Shown here in pieces: positions 8,946 to 19,544 of a stretch of 64,000 nucleotides of DNA. A program made the position numbers and the translations under genes. The notes beneath the pieces are model-generated. The model made no database searches. It saw only the letters and a list, made by a program, of their open reading frames with translations, and was not told where the DNA came from. Positions within the stretch are counted from its first letter, which is position 1; each line of letters opens with the position of its first letter. The DNA lies in NCBI RefSeq assembly GCF_002086155.1, contig NZ_MVHE01000001.1, positions 270,290 through 334,289 on the forward strand. Direction: 5' to 3'. This DNA is from Mycobacterium angelicum (GTDB lineage: Bacteria > Actinomycetota > Actinomycetes > Mycobacteriales > Mycobacteriaceae).

Positions 8946-8963
8946 ATCCCCCAATCGGGGGAC
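8946..8963. promoter_or_regulatory. GC-rich palindrome, left copy (operator candidate)
   Basis: The plus strand reads ATCCCCCAATCGGGGGAC, which is CCCCC and GGGGG around a four-base centre. It lies 110 bp upstream of the left MSHE ORF and about 130 bp upstream of the NRPS start, so it could act on either side. The 341-bp gap between the PNPOx-like gene and the NRPS contains this element, the promoter block and the short ORF. Beyond them there is only a possible 12-codon frame at 9052-9090, which I do not call. Confidence 0.55.
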
Positions 8964-9094
8964 GAGCCGCCAGCACCGATCGTAGCCATTGCACATTGCA
9001 ACTTTGGCGTGCAGCATTACTCGAGTGCCCGCCACGGAATATCTTTGGCGCGTGAACAACTCGCAACCAATGAGGAAAATCGACTGTTGATGGT

Positions 9095-12000
9095 GTGTCG
9101 ACGGCGGAACCGGCAATGTCGATGACCCGTCCTCGGCTAGAGACAGCACCCGGAGAGCGCGAACCAGCCCCGCCGCCGTTACCGGAGTTGTTCGCCGCCC
9201 AGGTAGCTCGCACTCCGGACGCGGCGGCGCTGACGTGTGACGGCATCACGCTGAGCTACCGCGAGCTTGATGCGGCGGCCGATCGGCATGCGCACGCGCT
9301 GGCCGACCGCGGGATCGGTCGCGGCGACGTCGTGGCGCTGTTGTCCAAGCGCTGCGCCGATGCGGTGATCGCGATCGTGGCCATCCTTAAAGCCGGGGCA
9401 GCCTACCTGCCAATCGACCCGGCTCTGCCGGATGCCCGCATCGGGTTCATGCTCGACGATGCTGCCCCAGCAGCAGCTCTGACCATCGGCGGGTTGGGCG
9501 GCCGGCTCGCCGGCCACGCCGTCGCGGTGATTGACGTTGCCGACGCGGCCACCATTGCCGACGGCAGTCACGCTCTGACGCCGCCGCGCGCCGATGACAT
9601 CGCGTACTTCATCTACACCTCGGGCACGACCGGGACACCCAAAGGCGTCGCCATCAGCCACCACAACGTCACCCAGCTGATGGCAGCGCCGGCGCTGTTC
9701 ACCCGTACCGCAGGCCAAACCTGGAGCCAGTGCCATTCGTATGGTTTTGATTTCTCCGTCTGGGAAATCTGGGGCGCGCTGCTGCACGGTGGCCGGCTGC
9801 TGGTGGTGCCCGAGCACATCACCCGCTCTGCGACCGATCTGCACCGCCTACTGGTCGCCGAGCAAGTCGATGTGGTGAGTCAAACACCTTCTGCCGCAGC
9901 ACTTCTAGCAACAGAGGGTTTAGCGTCGGTGACACTGGTCGTCGGCGGTGAAGCGTGTCCGGCCGAAGTGGTCGACCGGTGGGCCCCCGGTCGGGTGATG
10001 ATCAACGCCTACGGTCCGTCGGAGACGATGCTATGCGTGGCGGCCAGCGCGCCGCTGCGGCCGGGTTCGGGAACACCGCCCATCGGGTCCCCGGTACCGG
10101 GCGCGGCGCTATTCGTGTTGGACGCGGAATTGCGCCCGGTGCCCACCGGCGTGGCCGGGGAACTGTATGTGGCCGGCGCCGGCGTCGGCTATGGATACCT
10201 GCGCCGCGCGGGACTGACCGCAGCGGGTTTCGTCGCGTGCCCGTTCGGAGCGCCGGGCAGGCGCATGTATCGCACCGGAGACGTGGTGCGCTGGGACGCC
10301 GACGGGCAGCTGCAGTTCGTCGGGCGCGCCGACGAACAGGTCAAGATCCGCGGCTACCGAATCGAACCCGCGGAAATCGAAGCCGTCCTCACCACCCATC
10401 CCGAAGTTGCGCAAGCAGTCGTAGTCGCCCACACCCGCGCCGCCGACACGCAATTGGTCGCCTACGTGGTTCCCGATCACCAGCCAGACCGCACCCGCCA
10501 CACCGACGACGAAGCCCACCGAGTCCAACAATGGCAAGGCATCTACGACCAGCTGTACTCGGGAGCGTTACAGTCCAGTGCCCCAACCGAATTCGGTGAG
10601 GACTTCGGCGGTTGGAACAGCAGCCACACCGGCGAGCCAATCCCGCTCGGCCAGATGCGCCAATGGCGCCAAACCGCCGTGCAACGCATTATGGCGCTGT
10701 CCGGCCAACGCCTCCTGGAAATCGGCGTGGGCTCGGGACTGCTACTCGCTCATGTCGCCCCGCACTGCGCCGAGTATTGGGCCACCGATTTTTCCGCGCC
10801 GACCATAAAGAAACTGCGGCACGCGGTGGCCACCCAACCTTGGGGCCCACGCGTCCGTCTGCTGACCCAACCCGCCGACAGCACCGACGGCCTCCCCCGT
10901 CAACATTTCGATGTCGTGGTGCTCAACTCGGTCATCCAATACTTCCCGAGCGGGGCTTACCTGCTCGACGTGTTGACCACGGCAATGAAACTGTTGGCCC
11001 CCGCCGGGGCACTGTTCATCGGAGACGTTCGCAACCTGGCCTTGCTGTCCGCCATGACCACGGCCATCGCCTGCACCGACAGCCAGGACGCGCCCACGGC
11101 CACGCTGCGGGAGCGCGTTCGCCGCGACATCCTCAGTCAACCCGAACTATTGGCGGCACCCGAATTTTTCACCGCGCTGCCCGGCCGCATCGCCGACATC
11201 GCCGCGGTCGACATCCAGCTCAAGGATATGGAGTCAAGCAACGAACTCAGCAACTACCGCTACGACGTCGTGCTGCGAAAAGCCCCGATCGCCACGAACT
11301 CCGTCGCGCTGGTGCCCGAGTACCCCTGGCGGCAATGGAACGACCTGGCCGCTGTCGGCCGACACATACGTACCAACCAACCGGGCGCGCTGCGTATTAC
11401 GGGCATACCGCACGCCGGCATCTGGAGCGATGTGGCCGCTGCTCAAGCGGTGCAGCACGCCCCCGGCGACACTCCGGCCAACCAGCTGCGCCCACCGGTA
11501 CCCGCCGATGCGGTCTCGCCCCACCAGTGCCACCACCTCGGCCGGGAACTCGGCTACACCACCGCCGTCACCTACTCAGCCACCCCCGGCCATATCGACG
11601 TCGTCTACACGCGCGACGGCGCCGGCGCCCTCACCGACGTCTACCTGCCCGCCGGCCCGCTGGGCGTCCTCACCGACTACATAAACCATCCGGTAACCGC
11701 CGAACTGACCACCCAGCTACGCCAGCACGCCGCCACCAGGCTGCCCGAATACATGCTGCCCCGGGCGATCATGCTAATCGAGTCGCTACCCCTGACAGTC
11801 AATGGCAAACTCGACCGGCGCGCCTTGCCCGTCCCTCAATACCTCAGCAGCAGCGCCTACCAAGCCCCGCGCAACCCGTGCGAACACAAGCTGGCCCAGC
11901 TATTCAGTGAAATCCTCGGCATCGCCCGGATCGGCATCAACGACAGCTTTTTCGACCTCGGCGGCCACTCCCTGTCAGCAACCCGGCTCATCATGCGCAT

Positions 12001-15000
12001 TCGCACCGAACTCGACGCTGAAGTCCCCATCCGGGTCATCTTCGAAACCCCTACTCCCGCGGCCTTGGCCGACTGGATCACCGCCCAGCCCGCCCAGCCG
12101 GCACAAATCCCACTCACGCCGAGACCCAGACCACCACGGATTCCGCTGTCGTACGCGCAATCACGGTTGTGGTTCATCTATAAATACGAAGGTCCCTCGG
12201 CGACCTACAACGTCGCGCTGGCGGCGCGCTTGATCGGGCGCCTGAATTCAGCGGCGCTGGTGGCAGCCATCGGCGATGTCGTGGCTCGCCATGAAAGCCT
12301 GCGCACTGTCTTCGCTGAAGCAGAAGGCGTTGCCTGGCAACAGATTCTGTCCGCTGAAGCCGTGCGGGTGCCCGTGGCGGTGCAGAAGGTTTCGGACGGA
12401 TCGGAAGCGGCCGCCGCAGTCGCCAGCGCGGCTCAATACCACTTCAACCTGAACACCGAGATTCCGATCCGGGCTGACTTGTTGCAGATCTGCGACACCG
12501 AGCACGTGTTGGTCCTGGTGGTGCATCACATTGCCGCGGACGGGGCATCGTTCGTGCCCTTGGCGCGGGATTTGTCGGTCGCTTACACCGCGCGGTGCGC
12601 GCACCGGCCACCGGATTGGTCACCGCTTGCCATCCAGTACGCCGACTACACCCTGTGGCAACACGAAATCTTGGGCGGCGATGACGATCCGGACAGCGTG
12701 ATGTCGGCACAGGTCGCGTACTGGCGCGGCGAGCTAGCCGGAGCGCCCGAGCAAATCATGCTGGCCAGCGACCGCCCGCGTCCGGCCCGGCAGTCATTCC
12801 GCGGCGGGGTGGTGAGCTTCAGAATCGATTCGAGGCTGCGGGAACAGATTCAGCAGCTGGCCCACGACCGCGGGGCCACCATGTCAATGGTGCTGCAGGC
12901 GGCGCTCGCGGTGCTACTACGCAAACTCGGCGCCGGGGACGACGTGACGATCGGTGGCCCGATCGCCGGACGTACCGATCAGGCACTGGCCGACCTGATC
13001 GGGTTTTTCGTCAACTCCTGGGTGTTGCGCTTCAACGTCTCGGGCAATCGGGGTTTCACCGAGCTACTCGAGCACGTGCGGGAAAAAGCGTTGGCCGCCT
13101 ACGAAAACCAGGACGCACCTTTCGAACGACTCGTCGAGCTGATCAACCCGCGACGGTCGACGGCCTATCACCCGTTGTTCCAAGTGGCCTTCGCGCTGCA
13201 GAACAACCCGCTACCCGAAGTCGAGCTGCCCGGCCTGGATATCGAGTTTCTGCCCGCCCCCACCGGCACCGCTAAGTTCGACCTGTTCATCAACCTGATG
13301 GATCCGCCTACTGGCTCGAGACACCCACAACCACTGCCGGGCACCATCGAATACGCCACTGACCTGTTCGACCGCGCCACTGTCAAGAGATTCGCCGATT
13401 ACTTCCTGCGGGTGCTGCGCGACATCACCGACAACCCGCACCGACAGATCGATCTCATCGACGTACTCAACGAGGCCGAGCGCGAACAGATGCTGACTCG
13501 GTCGAATACCGATCTCATCGCGGTACCGAAAACGACTGTCCCAGAGCTATTTACCGCGCAGGTGGCCCGCACCCCGGACGCGCCGGCGTTGACGTGTGAC
13601 GGCGTCACGTTGAGCTATCGCGAGCTTGAGATCGCCACCGACCGGCTTGCGCACACGCTAGCCGGACGCGGGATTGGCCGCGGCGAGGTGGTTGCGCTCT
13701 TGTTCGGGCGCTGCGCCGACGCGGTGATCGCAATCCTGGCGGTGCTTAAAACGGGTGCGGCGTATCTGCCGATCGACCCGGCACTTCCCGATGCGCGCAT
13801 TGCGTTCATGGTGGCCGATGCTGCCCCGGTGCTCGCGCTGACGACCGCCGGACTCGCTCCCCGGCTGGCTGCTTACCACGTGCCGGTTGTCGACATCTCG
13901 GCCCGGGGTACCGAGAGCGACGGCGCGGCACCAAACGGTCGGCCGCCGCGCGCCGAGGACATCGCCTACCTGATCTACACCTCAGGCACGACTGGGACGC
14001 CCAAAGGCGTGGCCATCAGCCACCACAACATCACCCAGTTGCTCACCGCTCCGGGGTTATTCACTCCATCGAGCGGACAGACGGCTACCCAGTGCCACTC
14101 ATATGGCTTCGATATTTCGGTATGGGAGGTCTGGGGCGCGCTGCTGCACGGCGCGCGGCTGGTCGTGGTGCCCGAGCAGATCACCCGCGCGCCGGCTGAA
14201 TTACACCGCTTGCTGATAGCTGAACGCGTCGACGTGATGATTCAAACCCCCTCAGCCGCTGCGGTTTTGGACCCGCAGGGTTTGGATTCGGTGACTCTTG
14301 TCGTTGGCGGTGAGGCATGTCCGGCCAAGGTAATGGATCGCTGGGCGGGCGGCCGGGTGATGATCAATCAATACGGCCCGTCGGAGACGACGATGTATGT
14401 GGCGAGTACGCCATTGCGGCCGGGCCCGGGTGCGGCGCCGATCGGATCGCCTGTGCCGGGCGCTGCGTTGTTCGTGTTGGATGCCGGGCTGCGGGTGGTG
14501 CCGGTAGGGGTGCCCGGCGAACTGTACGTGGCCGGCACCGGGGTGGGCTATGGCTATCTGGGCCGGGCCGGATTGACCGCTGCGCGGTTTGTGGCCTGCC
14601 CGTTCGGCGCGGCGGGACTATCCGGAAAACGTATGTACCGCACTGGGGATGTGGTGCGCTGGACCACCGCGGGACAGTTACAGTTCGTCGGCCGCGCCGA
14701 CGAACAAGTCAAGATCCGTGGCTACCGGATCGAGCCCGCCGAGATCGAGGCGGTCCTGCGCAGACATCCACAGGTCACCCAGGCGGTGGTGGTTGTCCAC
14801 ACCAGCGCGGCCGACCCGCAGTTGGTGGCCTACGTGGTGCGCGACCGGCAAGCCACGCTTACCCGCACACCCGAACAGGAATCGGGTCTGGTCCGACAAT
14901 GGCAGGGCGTGTATGACCGGCTGTACTCCGGCCAATTGCACGCCGGCCCCACTGGAGTCGACGACTTCAGCGGCTGGAACAGCAGTTGCACCGGCAAGGC

Positions 15001-17827
15001 CATCCCGCTGGACCAGATGCGGCAATGGCGCGACGCCGCCGTGCAGCGCATCAGATCCCTGGGTGGCCGGCGCCTCCTGGAAGTCGGTGTCGGATCCGGA
15101 CTGCTGCTGAGCCAACTGGCCCCGCATTACGACCAGTACTGGGCCACCGACTTCTCGACCCCCACCATCGACGCGCTTCGCCATGCCGTGGCCGCCCAAC
15201 CCTGGGCCGACCGGGTCCGCCTGCAAGCCCAAGCCGCAGACGTCACCGACGGACTCCCTACCGGGCACTTCGATGTCGTCGTCCTAAACTCCGTCGTCCA
15301 ATACTTCCCCAGCGCGGCCTACCTGCTCGACGTTCTGCGCGCGGCGTTGCAACTGCTGGCTCCCGGCGGGGCGCTGTTCATTGGCGACATCCGCAACCTG
15401 ACCCTGCTATCCGCGTTCACCACCGCCGTCGCGTGCGCTAACGCCACCGACGCCGACCCCGCCGCGGCGATCCGCGAACAAGTGCGTCGCGACCTGCTCA
15501 CCGAACACGAACTGCTGTTGGCACCCGAATTCTTCACCACACTCACCGGTCACCTCCCCGACATCGGGCCCGTCGATATCCAGCTCAAAGAGATGGAATC
15601 GGTCAACGAACTCAGCAACTACCGATACGACGTGGTCCTGCGCAGAACCCCAGCGGCGGCGCGCTCCGTTGCGCAGGTACCCACTCAGCCGTGGCAGCAG
15701 TGGGGCAATCTCGACGCGCTGCGCGACTATTTGGACACCCAGCGCCCCGACGAGTTACGCGTCACCGCAATTCCGCACGCCGGCATTGTTGCCGAGCTGG
15801 CCATCGCCGACGCACTGCAGCGCGCCGCAGACCACACCCCGCTGGGCCGGCTGAACACCCAACCGCCTCCCAACGCCGTTTCGCCCGCCAGCTGCCGCCG
15901 ACTCGGCCGGCAACTCGGATACGCCACCGCGGTCACCTACTCACCTACCCCTGGTCTCATCGATGTCATCTACATGCGCGCCGAGGCTTCCGTGCTCACC
16001 GACGTCTACCTGCCGGCCGACCCAGCCGGACCGCTGACCGACTATGTCAACGACCCCGGCACCGCCGACCTGGCCAATCAATTGCGCGAATACAGCATGA
16101 CCCGACTGCCTGACTACATGGTTCCGGCCAAGATCATGCTCATCGATTCCGTGCCATTGACTGTCAATGGCAAACTCGACCGGCACGCCCTTCCAACCCC
16201 TGAATACTTCAGTACGACCGCGTATCAAGCCCCACGCACCCGCGATGAACACACCCTGACCGAGCTCTTCAGCGAGATACTCGGCACCGCGCGAATCGGC
16301 ATCAATGACAACTTCTTCGACCTCGGTGGCCACTCGCTGTCGGCGACCCGGCTCGTCGTGCGCATCCGCACCGAACTCAATGCCGAAGTCCCCATCCGGG
16401 TCATCTTCGAATCCCCCACCCCAGCCGCACTGGCCGAATGGATCACGACCCAACCCACTTACGCAGCAACCGAACTCGTCACCCGCCCCCGCCCTGCGCA
16501 GATACCTGCCTCTTACGCACAGCGACGAATGTGGGACATGCACCATCTGGCCCCGGAGATGCCGGTGTTCCATATGCCATTGGCCCTGCGGTTGGGCGGC
16601 AAGCTGGATGTCGAAGCCCTGGCCCATGCCCTGACGGACGTGCTGAACCGGCATGAGCCGCTACGCACCGTATTCGCCGACGCCGACGGCGACCTACGAC
16701 AAGTCGTCCTGAGAGCTGCGGGTGCGGACATCGGCTGGCAGATCGTTGACGCCACAGGCTGGTCCGCCGAGCGACTGCACGAATCGCTCACCGCGGCCGC
16801 CAGCGTAACCTTCGACTTGTCTACCCAGATCCCGTTGCGCACCAAGCTGTTTCGTGTGAACGACGAGGAACACATATTGGCCATCACTATGCACCACATC
16901 GCGGCCGACGGCTGGTCGCTCGCGCCGCTGGCCTTCGATCTGAACACCGCCTACCGCAGCCGACGCGCCGGAGGTGCGCCGAGCTGGGCCGCGCTGCCGG
17001 TCCAGTACGCCGACTACGCGGTATGGCAACGCGAGTACTTGGGTGATCCAGACGATCCCCAGAGCAGGGTCGGGACGCAACTGCGGTATTGGGAAAGGAC
17101 GCTCGCCGGTCTCCCCGACCGGCTGCGGCTGCCCACCGATCGGCCCTACCCGGCTGTCGCCGACTACCGCGGCGACACCGTCGCCGTGCACTGGTCCGCG
17201 GAGCTGCACGCCCAGATCGCGCGGACGGCACGCGGGCATCGGGCAACCGGATTCATGGTTGTCCATGCGGCCCTAGCCACCGTCTTGTCGGAAGTCAGTG
17301 GTAGCAGCGACATTCCGATCGGAATCAACGTCGCCGGGCGGGGCCACCCGCTATTGGACGATTTAGTGGGTAACTTCTCCAACAGCATGGTCCTGCGCAC
17401 GGACCTAGGTGATGGAGCTACATTTTCGCAACTGCTGGCTCAGGTGCGGACCCGGACTCTGGCGGCGTTCGATCACCAAGACGTCCCGTTCGGAGTGCTC
17501 CTCGACCGGCTCAACCCCACGCAATCGCGCAGCCACACTCCGCTGCGGCAGGTGATGCTGGTCTGGCATAACACCGAGACCGTCAAATGGGCGTTGGAAG
17601 ATTTGGATGTAACTGAAGCACCGCTACACACCCATGTCGGACGGATGGATCTGGTGCTGTCTCTCAACGAAAATTTCGGCGCCACGGGCGTGCCGGACGG
17701 CATCACCGGCGTCGTGGAATATCGCACCGACGTCTACGACGCCACCACCATCGAAACCTGGATGACCAGGCTAGAAACGCTGTTAGCTACAGAAACGGCC
17801 CGGCGGGGATCCCACTTCAGCGGGTAG
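9095..17827 (+). CDS. Two-module non-ribosomal peptide synthetase, A-MT-PCP-C-A-MT-PCP-C
   Basis: A 2910-residue synthetase. Module 1: A domain with [11 protein letters not shown] near residue 173 and [14 protein letters not shown] near 416; a methyltransferase inserted after A8 with [11 protein letters not shown] near 540; A10 NGKLDRRAL near 903; [11 protein letters not shown] near 956; C domain with HHIAADG near 1144. Module 2 repeats this at about 1627, 1872, 1993, 2359, 2410 and 2600. Both C domains keep HHxxxDG. The placement of the methyltransferase fits N-methylation. There is no starter C domain, no epimerase and no thioesterase; the protein ends after the last C domain. Specificity residues read by eye are DFWSVGALCK and DIWIVGQMYK, which I cannot assign. 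Start GTG 9095 is uncertain; ATG 9116 is an alternative. Confidence 0.93.
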   Translation: MSTAEPAMSMTRPRLETAPGEREPAPPPLPELFAAQVARTPDAAALTCDGITLSYRELDAAADRHAHALADRGIGRGDVVALLSKRCADAVIAIVAILKAGAAYLPIDPALPDARIGFMLDDAAPAAALTIGGLGGRLAGHAVAVIDVADAATIADGSHALTPPRADDIAYFIYTSGTTGTPKGVAISHHNVTQLMAAPALFTRTAGQTWSQCHSYGFDFSVWEIWGALLHGGRLLVVPEHITRSATDLHRLLVAEQVDVVSQTPSAAALLATEGLASVTLVVGGEACPAEVVDRWAPGRVMINAYGPSETMLCVAASAPLRPGSGTPPIGSPVPGAALFVLDAELRPVPTGVAGELYVAGAGVGYGYLRRAGLTAAGFVACPFGAPGRRMYRTGDVVRWDADGQLQFVGRADEQVKIRGYRIEPAEIEAVLTTHPEVAQAVVVAHTRAADTQLVAYVVPDHQPDRTRHTDDEAHRVQQWQGIYDQLYSGALQSSAPTEFGEDFGGWNSSHTGEPIPLGQMRQWRQTAVQRIMALSGQRLLEIGVGSGLLLAHVAPHCAEYWATDFSAPTIKKLRHAVATQPWGPRVRLLTQPADSTDGLPRQHFDVVVLNSVIQYFPSGAYLLDVLTTAMKLLAPAGALFIGDVRNLALLSAMTTAIACTDSQDAPTATLRERVRRDILSQPELLAAPEFFTALPGRIADIAAVDIQLKDMESSNELSNYRYDVVLRKAPIATNSVALVPEYPWRQWNDLAAVGRHIRTNQPGALRITGIPHAGIWSDVAAAQAVQHAPGDTPANQLRPPVPADAVSPHQCHHLGRELGYTTAVTYSATPGHIDVVYTRDGAGALTDVYLPAGPLGVLTDYINHPVTAELTTQLRQHAATRLPEYMLPRAIMLIESLPLTVNGKLDRRALPVPQYLSSSAYQAPRNPCEHKLAQLFSEILGIARIGINDSFFDLGGHSLSATRLIMRIRTELDAEVPIRVIFETPTPAALADWITAQPAQPAQIPLTPRPRPPRIPLSYAQSRLWFIYKYEGPSATYNVALAARLIGRLNSAALVAAIGDVVARHESLRTVFAEAEGVAWQQILSAEAVRVPVAVQKVSDGSEAAAAVASAAQYHFNLNTEIPIRADLLQICDTEHVLVLVVHHIAADGASFVPLARDLSVAYTARCAHRPPDWSPLAIQYADYTLWQHEILGGDDDPDSVMSAQVAYWRGELAGAPEQIMLASDRPRPARQSFRGGVVSFRIDSRLREQIQQLAHDRGATMSMVLQAALAVLLRKLGAGDDVTIGGPIAGRTDQALADLIGFFVNSWVLRFNVSGNRGFTELLEHVREKALAAYENQDAPFERLVELINPRRSTAYHPLFQVAFALQNNPLPEVELPGLDIEFLPAPTGTAKFDLFINLMDPPTGSRHPQPLPGTIEYATDLFDRATVKRFADYFLRVLRDITDNPHRQIDLIDVLNEAEREQMLTRSNTDLIAVPKTTVPELFTAQVARTPDAPALTCDGVTLSYRELEIATDRLAHTLAGRGIGRGEVVALLFGRCADAVIAILAVLKTGAAYLPIDPALPDARIAFMVADAAPVLALTTAGLAPRLAAYHVPVVDISARGTESDGAAPNGRPPRAEDIAYLIYTSGTTGTPKGVAISHHNITQLLTAPGLFTPSSGQTATQCHSYGFDISVWEVWGALLHGARLVVVPEQITRAPAELHRLLIAERVDVMIQTPSAAAVLDPQGLDSVTLVVGGEACPAKVMDRWAGGRVMINQYGPSETTMYVASTPLRPGPGAAPIGSPVPGAALFVLDAGLRVVPVGVPGELYVAGTGVGYGYLGRAGLTAARFVACPFGAAGLSGKRMYRTGDVVRWTTAGQLQFVGRADEQVKIRGYRIEPAEIEAVLRRHPQVTQAVVVVHTSAADPQLVAYVVRDRQATLTRTPEQESGLVRQWQGVYDRLYSGQLHAGPTGVDDFSGWNSSCTGKAIPLDQMRQWRDAAVQRIRSLGGRRLLEVGVGSGLLLSQLAPHYDQYWATDFSTPTIDALRHAVAAQPWADRVRLQAQAADVTDGLPTGHFDVVVLNSVVQYFPSAAYLLDVLRAALQLLAPGGALFIGDIRNLTLLSAFTTAVACANATDADPAAAIREQVRRDLLTEHELLLAPEFFTTLTGHLPDIGPVDIQLKEMESVNELSNYRYDVVLRRTPAAARSVAQVPTQPWQQWGNLDALRDYLDTQRPDELRVTAIPHAGIVAELAIADALQRAADHTPLGRLNTQPPPNAVSPASCRRLGRQLGYATAVTYSPTPGLIDVIYMRAEASVLTDVYLPADPAGPLTDYVNDPGTADLANQLREYSMTRLPDYMVPAKIMLIDSVPLTVNGKLDRHALPTPEYFSTTAYQAPRTRDEHTLTELFSEILGTARIGINDNFFDLGGHSLSATRLVVRIRTELNAEVPIRVIFESPTPAALAEWITTQPTYAATELVTRPRPAQIPASYAQRRMWDMHHLAPEMPVFHMPLALRLGGKLDVEALAHALTDVLNRHEPLRTVFADADGDLRQVVLRAAGADIGWQIVDATGWSAERLHESLTAAASVTFDLSTQIPLRTKLFRVNDEEHILAITMHHIAADGWSLAPLAFDLNTAYRSRRAGGAPSWAALPVQYADYAVWQREYLGDPDDPQSRVGTQLRYWERTLAGLPDRLRLPTDRPYPAVADYRGDTVAVHWSAELHAQIARTARGHRATGFMVVHAALATVLSEVSGSSDIPIGINVAGRGHPLLDDLVGNFSNSMVLRTDLGDGATFSQLLAQVRTRTLAAFDHQDVPFGVLLDRLNPTQSRSHTPLRQVMLVWHNTETVKWALEDLDVTEAPLHTHVGRMDLVLSLNENFGATGVPDGITGVVEYRTDVYDATTIETWMTRLETLLATETARRGSHFSG

Positions 17828-17850
17828 TGCAAGCCTCGCCGGGCCGCTCT
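17796..17850 (+). terminator. Hairpin at the NRPS 3' end
   Basis: Arms 17796-17808 and 17834-17846 pair over 13 bases with one mismatch (CGGCCCGGCGGGG against CCTCGCCGGGCCG). The stop codon is in the loop and CTCTTTC follows. A plausible terminator separating the NRPS from the oppositely oriented short ORF. Confidence 0.45.
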
Positions 17851-17857
17851 TTCGAAG

Positions 17858-17938
17858 TCAGGCGTCGATGTTGGCGACTGACAACGAGACCTGCGCAATG
17901 CAGAGTTCTTCCTCGGCGAACAGCAGTTCGTGCGACAT
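17858..17938 (-). CDS. MSHE-type 26-residue peptide, right copy
   Basis: ATG 17938 to TGA 17858 encodes 26 residues beginning [16 protein letters not shown] and ending NIDA. A strong GGGAGGGGGG Shine-Dalgarno sits eight bases before the ATG. Residues 1-16 match the left copy (MSHE, L, E, E, A identical, with conservative changes between). The peptide is acidic, has one Cys and no signal peptide. It is transcribed toward the NRPS 3' end. I do not recognise a family. It could be a real short protein, a modified-peptide precursor, or a reading frame in a regulatory transcript. Confidence 0.55.
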   Translation of the reverse strand: MSHELLFAEEELCIAQVSLSVANIDA

Positions 17939-18006
17939 GATTCACCCCCCTCCCAGCCGCTGCGGTGGTGCGGAATAAATGCAACTATTCCGTTGCGCGG
18001 CAGCCT

Positions 18007-18026
18007 GATCTATCCCCCTAACAGCC
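18007..18026 (-). promoter_or_regulatory. Conserved promoter-like block, right cassette
   Basis: On the minus strand this reads GGCTGTTAGGGGGATAGATC. It starts 19 bases after the palindrome, exactly as in the left cassette. Further down, GGAATA and TATTCC form an inverted repeat (about 17974-17993) in the presumed leader. Confidence 0.5.
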
Positions 18027-18045
18027 CCTGGCGAGAGGACCCCCG

Positions 18046-18063
18046 GTCCCCCGATCGGGGGAC
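18046..18063. promoter_or_regulatory. GC-rich 18-bp perfect palindrome, right copy (operator candidate)
   Basis: GTCCCCCGATCGGGGGAC is fully self-complementary. It lies 108 bp upstream of the right MSHE ORF and 38 bp upstream of the sseA GTG, so it may affect either gene. The left copy differs at a central base and the first base. A dimeric regulator is inferred; none is encoded next to it. Confidence 0.6.
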
Positions 18064-18100
18064 GAAGCCGGCGTCGGCCCCGGTGGGTAGGCTTTGTGAC

Positions 18101-18994
18101 GTGCCGCTTCCCGCAGACCCAAGCCCAACCCTGTCGGCCTACGCCCATCCCGAACGACTGGTAACCGCCGACTGGCTGTCGGCCAACCTGGGCGCGCCCG
18201 GGCTGGCGATCGTCGAATCCGACGAAGACGTCCTGCTTTACGACGTCGGGCACATTCCCGGTGCGGTCAGAATCGACTGGCACACCGACCTCAACGACCC
18301 GCGGGTGCGCGACTACATCACCGGCGAACAGTTCGCCGAACTGATGGACCGCAAGGGCATCGCCCGTGACGACACCGTGGTGATCTACGGCGACAAGAGC
18401 AACTGGTGGGCCGCCTACGCGCTGTGGGTGTTCACCCTGTTCGGTCACCCCGACGTGCGGCTGCTCAACGGCGGGCGCGACCTCTGGCTCGCCGAACGCC
18501 GGGACACCACCCTGGAAGTGCCGACCAAGACGTCGACCGGCTATCCCATCGTCGCGCGCAACGACGCCCCGATCCGCGCCTACAAGGACGACGTCCTGGA
18601 CATCCTGGGCAGCCAGCCACTGATCGACGTGCGTTCTCCCGACGAATACACCGGCAAGCGCACCCACATGCCCGACTACCCCGAGGAAGGGGCGCTGCGC
18701 GCCGGCCACATCCCCACCGCCCGCTCGATCCCGTGGGGAAAGGCAGCCGACGAGAGCGGCCGGTTCCGCAGCCGCGAGGAGTTGGAAGAGCTCTATGGCT
18801 TCTTAGAGCCCGACGACCGGACCGTCGTGTACTGCCGCATCGGCGAAAGGTCCAGCCACACCTGGTTCGTGCTCACCCATCTGCTGGGCAAGCCGGGCGT
18901 GCGGAATTACGACGGCTCCTGGACGGAGTGGGGAAACACCGTGCGGGTGCCGATCGTCGCCGGCCCTGAGCCAGGAGAAGTACCAGGACGATGA
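18101..18994 (+). CDS. sseA: Thiosulfate sulfurtransferase SseA (tandem rhodanese)
   Basis: A 297-residue two-domain rhodanese that transfers sulfane sulfur from thiosulfate. The N-terminal inactive domain contains [19 protein letters not shown] and [14 protein letters not shown]. The C-terminal domain has [12 protein letters not shown] and the active-site loop [13 protein letters not shown], where Cys carries the persulfide. GTG 18101 gives the family length; a longer in-frame ORF starts at 17930 but lacks support. TAGGCT seven bases before the GTG suggests a leaderless transcript. It is followed 4 bp later by the SufE-like gene, consistent with a sulfur-relay pair. Equivalent of Rv3283. Confidence 0.94.
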   Translation: MPLPADPSPTLSAYAHPERLVTADWLSANLGAPGLAIVESDEDVLLYDVGHIPGAVRIDWHTDLNDPRVRDYITGEQFAELMDRKGIARDDTVVIYGDKSNWWAAYALWVFTLFGHPDVRLLNGGRDLWLAERRDTTLEVPTKTSTGYPIVARNDAPIRAYKDDVLDILGSQPLIDVRSPDEYTGKRTHMPDYPEEGALRAGHIPTARSIPWGKAADESGRFRSREELEELYGFLEPDDRTVVYCRIGERSSHTWFVLTHLLGKPGVRNYDGSWTEWGNTVRVPIVAGPEPGEVPGR

Positions 18995-18998
18995 CCAA

Positions 18999-19418
18999 AT
19001 GAGCATGCCTGCTCCGCTGGCCGAGGTCGTGTCCGACTTCGCCGAAGTCCAGGGCCAGGACAAGCTCCAGCTGCTGCTGGAGTTCGCCAACGAACTTCCA
19101 GCGCTGCCCGCCGAACTCGAAGAGGCGGCCATGGAGCCGGTCCCCGAGTGCCAGTCCCCGCTGTTCCTGCACGTCGACGCCCACGATCCCAACCACGTGC
19201 GGCTGTATTTCAGCGCGCCCGCCGAGGCGCCGACCACCCGTGGGTTCGCCTCGATCCTGGCTGCCGGGCTGGATGAGCAGCCCGCCGCCGAGATCCTGGC
19301 GGTGCCCGAGGACTTCTACACCGAACTCGGACTGGCAGCTCTGATCAGCCCGCTTCGGCTGCGGGGAATGTCGGCGATGCTGGCGCGGATCAAGCGTCGG
19401 CTGCGCGAGGCGGCGTGA
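18999..19418 (+). CDS. SufE-like sulfur acceptor protein
   Basis: A 139-residue SufE/CsdE-fold protein. Seen: [28 protein letters not shown] at the start, and the sulfur-accepting Cys in [14 protein letters not shown] near residue 51. The end reads [22 protein letters not shown]. SufE proteins accept persulfide sulfur and pass it on for Fe-S cluster or thio-cofactor assembly. Adjacency to sseA suggests that SseA is the donor, which is inference. Equivalent of Rv3284. Confidence 0.86.
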   Translation: MSMPAPLAEVVSDFAEVQGQDKLQLLLEFANELPALPAELEEAAMEPVPECQSPLFLHVDAHDPNHVRLYFSAPAEAPTTRGFASILAAGLDEQPAAEILAVPEDFYTELGLAALISPLRLRGMSAMLARIKRRLREAA

Positions 19419-19544
19419 ATTGAGGAACCGAGTGACCGGGCCGACGGCGCGGCGCTTAAACTTCCCCCGACAAGACTTGTAAGAAATTCTCTTAGAGACG
19501 CAAATCTCTGACAGACGAAGACGTCCAGTCCTACAGGAGGCGCA

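Noticed and set aside
9052..9090. 12-codon frame (GTG start, ending in Cys) just before the NRPS, like a leader peptide
   Set aside because: Too short to judge, no ribosome binding site and no attenuator-like hairpin visible.
19494..19509. AGAGA/TCTCT hairpin upstream of accA3
   Set aside because: Only five base pairs and no conserved element; not enough to call a regulatory site.
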